DNA from: an uncultured Calothrix sp. | GTDB taxonomy: Bacteria > Cyanobacteriota > Cyanobacteriia > Cyanobacteriales > Nostocaceae | DNA: 56,896 nt | NCBI GenBank assembly: GCA_937973965.1 | Contig: CALJJQ010000121.1 | Location: 1-56,896 of the forward strand | Direction: 5' to 3' | Shown: one piece after another, positions 26,925 through 36,345 of the stretch | Numbering within the stretch: the stretch's first letter is position 1 | Layout of the letters: each line of letters begins with the position of its first letter | The notes under the pieces: model-generated | Database searches by the model: none | The model's input: the letters and a program-made list of their open reading frames with translations, nothing else | Told to the model about the DNA's origin: nothing | Made by a program: the position numbers and the translations under genes

Positions 26925-27368
26925 ATGTCTTTAAAAAGTTGTGTAATTCCCATTGTGAAATCTCCCAAAGATTACCAAGCATTTCGCATTAGTCCCCATG
27001 ATACAAATCGCTTGGCTATAGTCTTTGATAGTTCCAGTGCGAATACTTCATTAACCTGCTGTGTGGAAATATTTGATATCGGTGGACAAACCCCTCCCAA
27101 TCGTCATCAATGGGCAGTGGAAATGTTCTTTGTCATTAAGGGAGAAGGGATGGCAATTTGTGATGGGAAAAAGGTAGAGATAAAAACTGGAGATAGTCTA
27201 CTTGTGCCACCAACGGGAACCCATTTAATTAAAAATACCGGAAATTCCCGTCTGTATACATTAACAATTATGGTTCCCAACGAGGATTTTTCCGAATTAA
27301 TTAGAAGTGGTACACCTGTCGAATTAGATGCGGAAGATATGCTGGTTTTAAATGGATTGTCTCATTAA
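26925..27368 (+). CDS. cupin-domain protein
   Basis: A 147-residue single-domain cupin. Cupin motif 1 is diverged (PPNRHQWAVEMFFVIKGEG, with a His and Glu) and motif 2 reads GDSLLVPPTGTHLIKNTG (His). The metal ligands are thus His, Glu and His in order, enough for a metal site. I start at the ATG at 26925 (MSLKSCVIP); the longer frame reaches back through a repeat region and is not family-like. It may be part of the same short cluster with the cysteine hydrolase, 256 bases upstream on the same strand. Confidence 0.85.
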   Translation: MSLKSCVIPIVKSPKDYQAFRISPHDTNRLAIVFDSSSANTSLTCCVEIFDIGGQTPPNRHQWAVEMFFVIKGEGMAICDGKKVEIKTGDSLLVPPTGTHLIKNTGNSRLYTLTIMVPNEDFSELIRSGTPVELDAEDMLVLNGLSH

Positions 27369-27782
27369 TAAATTAATAAATTGCCAGAAAGCAGGAAATA
27401 GAATTGGGTATTTAAGTGTTTTTAAAAACCAGGGAGGCGTAACTTAACATAACGTAAGTTTGATGAACCTCACCCCAACCCCTCTTCATTCTGCGGAGAG
27501 GGGCGGAAAATTCTGTGGTTTTAATCAAAAATCAATTTTTTCAAAGCCTGTATCTATTTTGGAGAGAGGGTTGGAGAAGGGTTATATCGATTATCTTGTA
27601 CTTTGCAATCAATGAAACTAGAATAATCAACGGTTACAGCCCCTGATGTGTAGCAAGCATTAGCGTAAACGATATTATTTGAAGTCGAATTCACGTTAAC
27701 ATAATGTAAATATTACAAAAAAATACGTTTCTTAAGAATTACGTAGCTTACTTCCCGCGTAGCGGGTATTACGAATTACAAA
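27369..27782. other. 414-bp gap with two repeat types
   Basis: Contains an AACCTCACCCCAACCCCTC ... GAGAGGGTTGGAGAAGGG inverted pair (about 27472-27582), a known cyanobacterial interspersed palindrome, and an ATTACGTAG repeat fragment at 27736-27782. No gene. Confidence 0.55.
27736..27782. repeat. ATTACGTAG-type repeat
   Basis: AATTACGTAGCTTACTTCCC and GCGTAGCGGGTATTAC; reverse complement of the unit at 36044. It stands directly before the dihydroorotase stop codon. Confidence 0.75.
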
Positions 27783-29108
27783 TTAATCTGCATCAAACCT
27801 CAGAGCTTGTCCCCGCACATGGGTATTTATTTTACCCTTTTCGTAGACAATTTCTCCACCGACGATAGTATAAACCGGCCAACCAGTTAAATTCCAGCCT
27901 TCAAAGGGACTCCAACCGCATTTACTGACGATTTCTTCCCGGAGGACGGGACGGTAATTTTCTAAATCTACCAGAACTAAATCCGCGTCATAACCGGGTG
28001 CGATCGCGCCTTTGTTAGGGATGCGATAGGCTTGAGCGACGGCGGTGGACATCCAGTTGACAACCTGGGGTACGGTACAATGTCCTTGTTGAGCGGCTGT
28101 TAACATCAAAGCCAAAGAAGTTTCAACCCCTGGCATTCCTGAAGGTGTATTGGGATACTCTTGGGATTTCTCTGCCAGGGTATGGGGAGCATGGTCTGTG
28201 GCGATAAAATCGATAATCCCGTCCCGTAAAGCTTGCCATAGCACTTGATTATCGTGGGGCGATCGCAAGGGTGGATTCATTTGGGCTAAAGTACCAATTT
28301 TGGCGTAGGCACTGGTATTTAATAGTAAATGTTGGGGTGTGACTTCTGCTGTCACCCAAGCGGGTTTGTCTTGTCGTAATAATTGCGCCTCCTCGGCGGT
28401 GGACATGTGTAAAATATGTAAGCGACGTTGATATTTTTTGGATAAACTTAAAGCAAGTTGGGTAGCTTCTAAGGCTGCTTGATTATCTTGAATTTGGGAA
28501 TGGATACTAGGGTCATGGATATGAGCAAATTCCTGACGACGTTGGTCGATCCGTTGTTGATTTTCGGCATGAACGGCAATTAAACGAGTTCCACTGGCAA
28601 AAATTCGTTCTAGCACCTCGGTGTCATTGACCAGTAAAGGACCATGCATCGAACCCATAAAAATCTTGATTCCACAAACCGGGTGAGCGGTGTTTAAATC
28701 AGGAAGAACTTCCTTAGTTGCACCGATAAAAAAGCCATAATTAACCAAACACTTTTGGGCTGCTCGTTGTAATTTATCATCCAAGGTAGCTTGGGTAGTA
28801 GTCAAGGGTCGGGTATTCGGCATTTCCAAAAACGAAGTCACCCCACCTTTAGCACAAGCACAACTAGCAGTAAATAAATCTTCCTTGTGTTCCAAACCCG
28901 GTTCGCGAAAATGCACCTGGGGGTCAATCACACCAGGCAACAAAGTTAATCCCGTTGCGTCTATGACCAGTGTATCCGCAGGAGTACTAATCACGGGAGC
29001 AACTTCAGCAATCAAGCGATCGCGTATTAGCACATCTGCGAAAATTAAATTAGAATCAGGTAAAACAACGTGGGCATGACGAATGAGTAAATTTGCCGAG
29101 GATGACAT
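27783..29108 (-). CDS. pyrC: dihydroorotase
   Basis: A 441-residue amidohydrolase that forms dihydroorotate from carbamoyl-aspartate in pyrimidine synthesis. Metal-site residues are visible: IDPQVHFREPG (62-71), the carboxylated Lys148 in CGIKIFMGS, His180 in AVHAEN, His234 in LHILHMST, and Asp in TDHAPHTL. The first His of the usual HxH motif is Gln64; some bacterial dihydroorotases share this. I start at 29108 (MSSSANLL) rather than 29150, since residues 1-14 of the longer frame are not family-like. An allantoinase or other cyclic-amide hydrolase is the alternative. It is convergent with the cupin gene. Confidence 0.85.
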   Translation of the reverse strand: MSSSANLLIRHAHVVLPDSNLIFADVLIRDRLIAEVAPVISTPADTLVIDATGLTLLPGVIDPQVHFREPGLEHKEDLFTASCACAKGGVTSFLEMPNTRPLTTTQATLDDKLQRAAQKCLVNYGFFIGATKEVLPDLNTAHPVCGIKIFMGSMHGPLLVNDTEVLERIFASGTRLIAVHAENQQRIDQRRQEFAHIHDPSIHSQIQDNQAALEATQLALSLSKKYQRRLHILHMSTAEEAQLLRQDKPAWVTAEVTPQHLLLNTSAYAKIGTLAQMNPPLRSPHDNQVLWQALRDGIIDFIATDHAPHTLAEKSQEYPNTPSGMPGVETSLALMLTAAQQGHCTVPQVVNWMSTAVAQAYRIPNKGAIAPGYDADLVLVDLENYRPVLREEIVSKCGWSPFEGWNLTGWPVYTIVGGEIVYEKGKINTHVRGQALRFDAD

Positions 29109-29709
29109 GACGAACACTGCATCTGCAACCAGACGCGATATCAACGCCAATAATTATACTAGTCTAGCAAAGATTTAGGCTGATTCAATAGTTATTTTTA
29201 ACCGGAGAAACCAAAAAAGTGGATTTTGGTAAAAAAGTAGCTGCTAATGTAGCAATTTCACTCGAATATCTAATATCTGTGGTTAAGATGTCTAATATAG
29301 TAATTAATTTAGGAATGGGGACAGAGAATGCAGAATACAAAATAACCCATATATCTTGGCTGAAGTAGGTAGGTGCAATTAAACATCAAACAACAATGTA
29401 ACCAATCTTCGGCGAAAAGCCTTACCCCAGTACAGACGTGATATATCGCGTCTCTCTCTACTCCCTGATCTCAGCGACAATTTTCATCACCCACCGACTT
29501 AACTGTATGAGTGTTAACCTTTATAGACATAAATTTATGGCTAATTACCACTAATTCGATTCTAGTTAGGGTTGATATCCTGTTTTCTGTGTCCTGTTCC
29601 CTATATTAATTTCTCCCGTTTACAAGCTAATTGCTAAAAAAGCTACTAAAAATAGTCACTCCAACTTCAAGGGGTCATTTCTATATCAATCAGTCCTTTT
29701 GTAAATTCC
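29109..29709. other. 601-bp divergent promoter region
   Basis: Between dihydroorotase and signal peptidase I. Holds one AGACG-type palindrome (29433-29454) and AT-rich DNA. No gene. Confidence 0.4.
29433..29454. repeat. AGACG..CGTCT family palindrome
   Basis: CAGACGTGATATATCGCGTCTC. Near-palindromic. Confidence 0.65.
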
Positions 29710-30366
29710 ATGCAAAACCAAGTGTCCGATCAAAATTCTAGTAAAAAACCAGATAATTCCTGGATTGCGGAATTCGCAAGAACAATAATTCTCAGTATCT
29801 TATTAGCTTTAGGTATTCGTACTTTTGTCGCTGAAGCACGTTGGATTCCTTCCGGTTCGATGGAACCAACTCTACACGGCACACCAAATCAATGGGAAGC
29901 CGATAAAATTATTGTGGATAAGGTGACGTACCGATTTTCCTTACCTCAGCGCGGCGATATTGTCGTATTTTCCCCCACCCAGGAATTACAAAATGAGAAG
30001 TACGAAGATGCTTTTATTAAGCGAGTGATTGCGTTACCTGGTGAACGGGTGGAAATTAAGGACGGTAAAATATATATTAATGGCAGACAACTACCAGAAA
30101 ATAACTATTTAGAAGCGGGACAACGTACATCCGTGGATGTTTGTACTTCAGGTCCCCAACCACCCTTGCTACACCAACCCGTTACTGTCCCTCCTGATTC
30201 CTATTTGGTATTGGGTGATAATCGCTCCCAAAGCTACGATGGACGTTGCTGGGGATTTGTCCCCCGTCAGAATATTATCGGACGAGCGATTGTGAGATTT
30301 TGGCCTTTACCCAGAATTGGTGGACTAGATCGGTCTTATCCCCTGTATCCGGAAAACTCCCAGTAG
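29710..30366 (+). CDS. lepB: signal peptidase I
   Basis: A 218-residue leader peptidase of peptidase family S26. One N-terminal membrane helix (about 22-40, ARTIILSILLALGIRTFV) anchors it, with the catalytic domain outside. The active residues are Ser50 in PSGSMEPTL and Lys104 in FIKRVIALPGE; the box GDNRSQSYDGR follows near residue 175. These are the four conserved boxes B-E of the family. It cleaves signal peptides of the kind seen on the Spy-like and other exported proteins here. Intact length for a cyanobacterial LepB. Confidence 0.96.
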   Translation: MQNQVSDQNSSKKPDNSWIAEFARTIILSILLALGIRTFVAEARWIPSGSMEPTLHGTPNQWEADKIIVDKVTYRFSLPQRGDIVVFSPTQELQNEKYEDAFIKRVIALPGERVEIKDGKIYINGRQLPENNYLEAGQRTSVDVCTSGPQPPLLHQPVTVPPDSYLVLGDNRSQSYDGRCWGFVPRQNIIGRAIVRFWPLPRIGGLDRSYPLYPENSQ

Positions 30367-30385
30367 TTTTTGGGGGAATTATGAA

Positions 30386-30411
30386 CAGAGATGTTGCAAT
30401 GCAACGTCTCT
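30386..30411. repeat. AGACG..CGTCT family palindrome, GTTGC variant
   Basis: AGAGATGTTGC-AAT-GCAACGTCTCT. The inner stem is changed on both arms; one mismatch (AGATG versus CGTCT). Confidence 0.65.
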
Positions 30412-30482
30412 ATACAACTGATTCCATCGGATATTGCTCCCCCTATAATTAAAGAGTGCTTGCAAACAAAGTGGGGTGCATC

Positions 30483-31268
30483 GTGGCATATGTGGCGAAA
30501 ATTTGCTTATTTCCGATTAAATCCCTGGATGGTGTGGAAGTTGAACGGGTGGAAGTTCTAGCTAGTGGAGCTTTAAAAGGCGATCGCGAATTTGCCATTG
30601 TTGATGAACAGGGAAAATTTGTCAATGGAAAAAATAACCCGATGGTGCATAGATTGCGATCGCAGTACCAATTAGCTGCACGGACTGTCGCTTTGCAAAT
30701 CAATGGAACAGGGGTAGAACAGGTATTTAATTTGGATGGGGAACAATTAGCCATTTCCAGAACTCTCAGCGATTATTTTCAATTTCCGGTGCGTTTGCAG
30801 CGAGATCCGAAAACCGGTTTTCCCGATGATATCCAATCCCCTGGACCAACTATTATTAGTACCGCAACTTTAGTGGAAATTGCTACTTGGTTTCCGGGTT
30901 TGAGTGTTAATGATATCCGCCAGCGCTTCCGTAGTAATATCGAAATTGGCGGTGTTCCGGCTTTTTGGGAAGACCAATTATTTGATGAAGCTGATAATTG
31001 TGTTTCTTTCCGGATTGGTAATGTCTTGCTATCTGGTATTAATTCCTGTCAACGTTGTGTTGTTCCCACCCGTGACCAGATGACCGGGGAATCCTACCCG
31101 GAATTTACAAAAATTTTTACTAAAAAACGCCAAGAAAGCTTACCAGCATGGGTTAACCCCAGTCAATTCAATCACTTTTATCGAGTCGCTGTCAATACCA
31201 GACTCAATCCTTCGGAAGCAGGTAAAAGTATCGAAGTTGGCAATGAAGTAGAGATTTTTTGGCATTAG
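30483..31268 (+). CDS. MOSC-domain protein
   Basis: A protein of about 261 residues. The MOSC N-terminal beta barrel starts with VAKICLFPIKSLDGVEVERV and includes LKGDREFAIVDEQGKFVNGK; the MOSC domain follows with NCVSFRIGNVLLSG, and the conserved cysteine NSCQRCVVPTRDQMTGE. This is the sulfur-carrier region of the molybdenum cofactor sulfurase family (YiiM, YcbX, MOCOS C-terminus). It likely acts with a molybdenum cofactor. I chose the GTG at 30483 because it gives the family N-terminus VAYVAKICL. The frame upstream extends only to a TTG at 30456. Confidence 0.85.
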   Translation: MAYVAKICLFPIKSLDGVEVERVEVLASGALKGDREFAIVDEQGKFVNGKNNPMVHRLRSQYQLAARTVALQINGTGVEQVFNLDGEQLAISRTLSDYFQFPVRLQRDPKTGFPDDIQSPGPTIISTATLVEIATWFPGLSVNDIRQRFRSNIEIGGVPAFWEDQLFDEADNCVSFRIGNVLLSGINSCQRCVVPTRDQMTGESYPEFTKIFTKKRQESLPAWVNPSQFNHFYRVAVNTRLNPSEAGKSIEVGNEVEIFWH

Positions 31269-31288
31269 TTTATATAAATATGGGTTGT

Positions 31289-31320
31289 TGACTGTTAACG
31301 GTTAACTGTTAACAATCAAC
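31289..31320. repeat. GTTAACT-type heptamer stretch
   Basis: GACTGTTAACGGTTAACTGTTAACAATC. Units of about seven bases; similar to 41428-41457 and 38862-38898. Confidence 0.6.
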
Positions 31321-31355
31321 AATATGCTCAATCTCAATGGATGGATGTTTGATAT

Positions 31356-31802
31356 TTAACGCTGTTGTTGTTGCTGTTGTCTTTGTTGTTGTTGGCGAAT
31401 TAATTCCTGTTTTTGTTCATTTGTTAACAGCGCTTCGATTTGTTGCTGGGAGGAAATAAAGACCTGTTGTAATGCTTGTTGTTGCTGGGGAGTAAATTTT
31501 AATTCTGCAAATACTTGACGGGGAGGAACACCTGCTTTTAAACGTGCTTCTGCAGTGCGTTTTTGTTCCGCAGTAAAGATTTTTTCAATTTGCGATCGCG
31601 TGTTATTTTGTATTTCCGCCAATTTTTGTTGCTGTTCGGGTGTTAATTGGATTCCAGCTGACCTTGCAGGTCTGTTGGTATTTGGTCTTGCTTGAGCGAT
31701 AGTCAATTGGGGAGCTACAGGATTCGCCAATACCGTTTGGGGTAGGGTGACTGTAGAAAGGGCGATCGCAGTGGCAATAACGGATAGTTGTTTAAATCTC
31801 AT
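31356..31802 (-). CDS. exported Spy/CpxP-like protein
   Basis: A 148-residue periplasmic protein. The signal peptide (MRFKQLSVIATAIALSTVTL, probably cleaved after VLAN or nearby) is followed by a helical, Gln-rich mature part. LTPEQQQKLAEIQ and FTPQQQQALQQVF repeat the LTxxQ motif that marks the Spy/CpxP periplasmic chaperone family, though the rest is diverged. The C-terminus is almost a pure glutamine run with R spacers (about residues 135-148), coded by CAA/CAG triplets. Function is inferred only from the motif. Confidence 0.85.
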   Translation of the reverse strand: MRFKQLSVIATAIALSTVTLPQTVLANPVAPQLTIAQARPNTNRPARSAGIQLTPEQQQKLAEIQNNTRSQIEKIFTAEQKRTAEARLKAGVPPRQVFAELKFTPQQQQALQQVFISSQQQIEALLTNEQKQELIRQQQQRQQQQQQR

Positions 31803-31903
31803 TCAAATCCTCGTGGGTATTTCCCGTGAATTCCCATTATTATAGAAACTTTAGAGGGAAAAATTACCCCTTGTAATTTCGGATTTTTGAATAAATTTCC
31901 ATC

Positions 31904-32281
31904 TCAACTCCATCCTAAGGCTGTAGCTACATCCTGAGCAAGTTCCATCGGATTAAAGGGTTTAGGTATGACCGCTTGCATTCCCATTGCAGCATAACGT
32001 TGGCGATCGCTACTTTGGATTTTAGCTGTTAATAAAATCACAGGGATATTACGAGTTTCTCCTTGCTCTTGGAGTTTTTTAAAGGTGGTTAGTCCATCCA
32101 TATCGGGCATCATCACGTCTAGTAAAATGACATCAGGTTTTTCCGTTGCGGCTTTTTTGATACCTTCTATCCCGGAACTGGCGGTAATGACTTCCCATCC
32201 AGCAATGGTTTCGAGACAGATTTTGGTGACTTCTTGGATATACTCTTCATTATCAATGACGAGAATGCGTCTATTGCTCAT
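31904..32281 (-). CDS. single-domain response regulator (CheY-like)
   Basis: A 125-residue receiver domain. The acidic pocket is ILVIDNEEYI; the phosphoacceptor Asp is in VILLDVMMPD; the signalling Thr/Ser is in VILLTAK and the Lys in AVIPKPFNP. No output domain, so it acts by protein-protein contact. I start at the ATG at 32281 (MSNRRILV). This overlaps the stop codon of the preceding kinase gene by 11 bases (ATGAGCAATAG), so translation is probably coupled, and the two very likely form one phosphorelay. Confidence 0.93.
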   Translation of the reverse strand: MSNRRILVIDNEEYIQEVTKICLETIAGWEVITASSGIEGIKKAATEKPDVILLDVMMPDMDGLTTFKKLQEQGETRNIPVILLTAKIQSSDRQRYAAMGMQAVIPKPFNPMELAQDVATALGWS

Positions 32282-34907
32282 TGCGAATTGCCTCACGATA
32301 GGTAATTTTTTGCAATAATTCCATCACACTCATTTCAAATTCACGGATGGAAACCCGTCCTTTCGTCAAAAATTGCGTCTCGCCTAATTGTAAACGTTGA
32401 CGTTCGGATGCATCTAAATCTTTGGCGGAGTATACTAATAGGGGAACGCGATGCAGACGGTTATGTTGCTTGAGCCATTCGACAACGGTAAATCCATCTC
32501 CTTCTGGTAAGCTGATGTCGAGGATGAGCAAATCGGGATTAAAGTCTTGGCTGAGACGAATTGCTTCTGCACCTGTTTTGGCTAGATGGGTTTTGATGTG
32601 ATGGGTAGTTAGGAAGGTGGAGATAATTTCCGCCAAAATCAGGTCATCTTCGACAATCAAGACACGACGTGATTTTGATGTACTTGCAAGAGCTTTTTGT
32701 AAGGCGGAAAATAAACTGGTTTCGTCAACGGGTTTGCAGACCCAATCGGTGAATTCTTGGTTGGGGTGGGATGTATAGTTAACGGAGCAAACGCTACAAA
32801 TAATAATGGGGATGTGTTTGGTACTTTCCTGTTGTTTTAATTCTGCCATGACTTCCCATCCATTCATCCCTGGCATGATTAAATCTAGTAAAATGGCATC
32901 GGGTTGATGGTTGGTGGCAAAGGCGATCGCATCTTCTCCTTTAGTTGTGGTGGCAACTCGGTAATTATGGGACTCCAGGAGTGGTTTAAGTTCCTCTAGA
33001 ACCTCCGGGTCGTCGTCGCAGAGGAGGATATATGGTTGTTGATTTAACTGGCTTTTAGTATCAGGGGGGGAGGTGATGGTAGTAATGAGGGATGGTTCTT
33101 GTTGCTGCTGGAGAGGTAGGGTAAAGTAAAATTTACTACCTTCCCCTAGGGTGCTTTCGACCCAAATTTTGCCATTATGTTGTTGAACAATGCTGCGACA
33201 GATGGCTAACCCTAGACCCGTACCATCCTGTTTGCGGGAATCGGAAGAATCGACCTGTTGAAACCGTTCAAAGATGCTGTTAAGTTTATCGGCAGGTATA
33301 CCTCGACCACTGTCTTCCACGAGGAATAAAACTTCCTGTGCATCGGTAACGTTAGCGCGAAGATAGACCGTGGAACCAGGATAGGAAAATTTAATGGCGT
33401 TACTAAGCAAATTGGTGAGGGTTTGGACGATTTTATCTGCATCAGCCCAAACTTGCACATGGAGGTATTCTACATCTAAATTCACCTGAGCTTTATCGGC
33501 GATCGCCTGCATAATATTTACAGCTTGGGCGATGATTTCGGCAACGTTGTAAAGTTGCTTTTCCATTTTCACCCTTCCCGATTCGATGCGTTCGATATCG
33601 AGAATATCGTTAATCAGTCGTACCAAACGTTCTGTACTGTCGGTTGCAATTTGTAATAGCCGTTTCCCCTGGGGTGAATCGCTGGGAATTAAACCACTGG
33701 CTAACATACCCAAAGAACCATGAATGGAGGTGAGGGGAGTGCGCAACTCATGACTGACCACCGAGACAAACTCATCCTTCATCCGCTCGATTTGTTTGCG
33801 ATCGCTGATATCCTGAAGATACACAGTGTAAATGGTCTCATTCTCTAAATCTAACTTAGAAATCGAAGCTTCCGCCGGGAATTCACTGCCATCGCGACGA
33901 CGACCAAAAATTTCCCGACGTTCCCCCATCTGTCGTGTCACCGTACCCGAATCACCAAAATTACTCACATACTGACGGTGATTTTGAACATGACGCAAAG
34001 GAATTAACATATCCAAACTGTTCCCTAACACCTCAGCAGCAGTGTAACCGAAAATTCTTTCCGCACCCTGGTTAAACAAAATAATCCGTTGCTGACGGTC
34101 AATGGAAATAATTCCATCATCCGCAATATTCACAATACCTGCAAACCGTTCCTGGGAAATACGTAACTCCTGCTGGGTGCGCTTGCGTTCATCTAACTCC
34201 GTCTGTAATTGACAATTCAAAGCAATCAATTCCGCAGTTCTTTCGGCTACCCGTAACTCTAACTCCTCCTTATTTTTACGTAAAACATTTTCCCGTTGGC
34301 GAGACACCATTGCACTGGATAAAATATTAGCGATCGCCTTTAAAAAATTCACATCATCCTCGGTAAAATGTTGATATCGAGGAGTATGGGCATCTAATAC
34401 CCCATACACATCCTCCACACCAGCAATTGGTACACTCAAACCACTTTTAATCTGGGCTGATTGCAATAATTCCGAACCTTGGAACCGTGTATCTGTTGCC
34501 AAATCCTCCACAATCACAGGTTGACGCACCAACAGGGTATAGCCAGCATGGGAATTATCCAAAGGGATACAAAAATTACCAATTAAACTTCCTTCCCAAC
34601 CCACCGCAGCCTTTAACCGCATCACCCCTTCACCGGGCAAAATTTCCAAAATCTTCCCATACTCAACCCGTAGACCCTGGGTAACAAATTCGACCGCAGT
34701 CGCCAATAACTTATCTAAATCACTTCCAGCCAAAGCCATTTGTCCTAATTCCACCACAAAGGCTTGCTGACGTAGCCGTGCAGTTAAAGTATGACTTTGG
34801 TGACGACTCCAGCGATAACGACGGATAGCTCCAGCGATCGCAGCAACACTAAGTACGGTCATCACTACGGTTGCAAAAATATGCCATTGGAATGCAGATA
34901 TTAGCAT
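32271..34907 (-). CDS. hybrid sensor histidine kinase
   Basis: An 878-residue membrane-bound kinase. Order: one N-terminal membrane helix (about 8-28), GAF domain (about 50-200, ending QHFTEDDVNFLKAIANILSS), coiled coil, PAS domain (about 250-360, FAGIVNIADDGIISIDRQQR), HisKA with phosphoacceptor His in VVSHELRTPLTSIHGS, HATPase_c (NLLSNAIKF, VEDSGRGIP, GTGLGLAI), and two receiver domains (ILLCDDDPEV with LLDLIMPG; RVLIVEDDLI with ILDISLPEG). I start at the ATG at 34907 (MLISAFQW), since the longer frame begins inside the palindrome at 34935-34959. Signal unknown. Followed by its receiver partner. Confidence 0.93.
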   Translation of the reverse strand: MLISAFQWHIFATVVMTVLSVAAIAGAIRRYRWSRHQSHTLTARLRQQAFVVELGQMALAGSDLDKLLATAVEFVTQGLRVEYGKILEILPGEGVMRLKAAVGWEGSLIGNFCIPLDNSHAGYTLLVRQPVIVEDLATDTRFQGSELLQSAQIKSGLSVPIAGVEDVYGVLDAHTPRYQHFTEDDVNFLKAIANILSSAMVSRQRENVLRKNKEELELRVAERTAELIALNCQLQTELDERKRTQQELRISQERFAGIVNIADDGIISIDRQQRIILFNQGAERIFGYTAAEVLGNSLDMLIPLRHVQNHRQYVSNFGDSGTVTRQMGERREIFGRRRDGSEFPAEASISKLDLENETIYTVYLQDISDRKQIERMKDEFVSVVSHELRTPLTSIHGSLGMLASGLIPSDSPQGKRLLQIATDSTERLVRLINDILDIERIESGRVKMEKQLYNVAEIIAQAVNIMQAIADKAQVNLDVEYLHVQVWADADKIVQTLTNLLSNAIKFSYPGSTVYLRANVTDAQEVLFLVEDSGRGIPADKLNSIFERFQQVDSSDSRKQDGTGLGLAICRSIVQQHNGKIWVESTLGEGSKFYFTLPLQQQQEPSLITTITSPPDTKSQLNQQPYILLCDDDPEVLEELKPLLESHNYRVATTTKGEDAIAFATNHQPDAILLDLIMPGMNGWEVMAELKQQESTKHIPIIICSVCSVNYTSHPNQEFTDWVCKPVDETSLFSALQKALASTSKSRRVLIVEDDLILAEIISTFLTTHHIKTHLAKTGAEAIRLSQDFNPDLLILDISLPEGDGFTVVEWLKQHNRLHRVPLLVYSAKDLDASERQRLQLGETQFLTKGRVSIREFEMSVMELLQKITYREAIRNEQ

Positions 34908-34934
34908 TTTTTTTCGGGTATGTGGAGTAGGGGT

Positions 34935-34959
34935 AGAGACGACCCAACGGGTCGTCTCT
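34935..34959. repeat. AGACG..CGTCT palindrome, ACCC variant
   Basis: AGAGACGACCC-AAC-GGGTCGTCTCT; perfect arms. It lies about 30 bases upstream of the kinase start. Confidence 0.8.
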
Positions 34960-35438
34960 CTTGACATAGGTGGGTTGTCTATAGGGAGAGGGAGTAGGGT
35001 TGATTCACTGGCTATCTTGCACCTTACTCATGAATACCTACCCTGATAAAGGATTTAGTCATAAATCTACTTTGTCGCAGATGTTGATAGTCCATGGGAA
35101 TGGACTTATGCTGTGAGATGTGCATGAACGTAGTCAAGTAATTTGGATAGATACTGAGTAACATTTACATTTATTGAACAATTACACATAGCGCAAGATT
35201 TGAAGTGAACCCTCCCACACATAACATCCTAGTCAAAATGACTAATCAATCACAAACAAGATAAATTGAATTTAATATTTACTTACACAAATACAAGTTT
35301 TCGGGTCGTTGACTCGTAAGAAACTCCGAAAAATGTGAAAACTTTACCAATTTACGGTAAATTGTCATCCACCACTCATTGGAGACGGGTATATTATTGC
35401 TATCAAAGGTAGTAAATAAAGTTACAACAATCAGAACT
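34960..35438. other. gap between kinase and exported protein
   Basis: AT-rich divergent promoter region. No gene or known leader recognised. Confidence 0.4.
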
Positions 35439-35984
35439 ATGACTAGTGTGTGGAAGCTTGCTCAAAGTCTAGCGGTCTCGACTATCATCCTTGGTAGTAA
35501 CGGGGTCACTTTCGCTTTACCTCAAGTAAACTCTTCTCCCATTGCTCAAACAGCAGAAACAAGCGCATCAAAACGCCAACTCGATCCCCGTACTAATATC
35601 AGTTTTGAATCACAGGGGTGTACACGCAGGGGAAACGTGGTGACCTGTGAAGTAATTAGTACAAACTTCAACAATATGCACCGTCGAGTACATTTTGGAG
35701 CTAGCTTTGAAAAGTATCCCACCCGCGTTGTTGATCCGAAGGGAAATGTTTTCGTTGCTCGCAGCGTCAATTTTAATAACGTGCAAAGAGGACGCGATCG
35801 CATTACCATTGATTTAGCCCCTGGCGTTCCCACAAGACTGGTATTCCTATTCCAAATCCCCCAAACCATTACGGAAATTAGCGCTATCGACATTGGTTAT
35901 CTAGCCATCAGTCGGATTGATGTCCTTAGTCGCACCACCCTAACTAACGTCGGTTCTATTTCCGCAGCTGTCGGCAGTCGATAG
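35439..35984 (+). CDS. exported hypothetical protein
   Basis: A 181-residue protein with a signal peptide (MTSVWKLAQSLAVSTIILGS, hydrophobic, with cleavage possible after ALPQ or nearby). The mature part is beta-rich: ISFESQGCTRRGNVVTCEVI (two Cys that could pair), RVHFGASFEKYPTRVVDPKG and RLVFLFQIPQTITEISAIDI. No enzyme motif is visible, and I do not recognise the family. I start at the ATG at 35439; the 20 residues upstream in the open frame are not signal-like. It stands alone. Confidence 0.78.
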   Translation: MTSVWKLAQSLAVSTIILGSNGVTFALPQVNSSPIAQTAETSASKRQLDPRTNISFESQGCTRRGNVVTCEVISTNFNNMHRRVHFGASFEKYPTRVVDPKGNVFVARSVNFNNVQRGRDRITIDLAPGVPTRLVFLFQIPQTITEISAIDIGYLAISRIDVLSRTTLTNVGSISAAVGSR

Positions 35985-36039
35985 GAAGAAACAATTAGGG
36001 ACTAGGATGTGGGGAGGAGGAATTAATTGGTAATTGGTA

Positions 36040-36345
36040 ATACCCGCTACGCGGGAAGCAAGCTACGTAATAGCCTACGGCAAGCCGCTTCGCGTCTACG
36101 TAATTCCCTCTACGCGGGAAGCAAGCTACGTAATAGCCTGCGGAAAGGCTGCGCCTACGTAATTTAGAATTCGTAATTTGGAATACCCGCTACGCAGGAA
36201 GCAAGCTACGTAATAGCCTACGGAAAGGCTGCGCCTACGTAATATCCGCTACGCAGGAAGCTAGCTATATAATCAGTAATTTGGAATGCGTAATTCGTAA
36301 TTCATAATTCATCATTACGAATTACGAATTAGTAATTACGAATTA
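36040..36345. repeat. tandem ATTACGTAG-type repeat block upstream of leuD
   Basis: Four units of about 60 bases, the last partial. Each starts CCCGCTACGCGGGAAGC (36044; variants at 36108, 36184, 36243), then AAGCTACGTAATAGCC, then CGGNAAG and a TACGTAATT end. Then a run of ATTACGAATT pieces to about 36345. The block ends about 50 bases before leuD. Confidence 0.85.

Noticed and set aside
34908-34967. N-terminal extension of the hybrid kinase
   Set aside because: It would be encoded by a member of the palindrome family; ATG at 34907 gives a normal membrane-anchor start.
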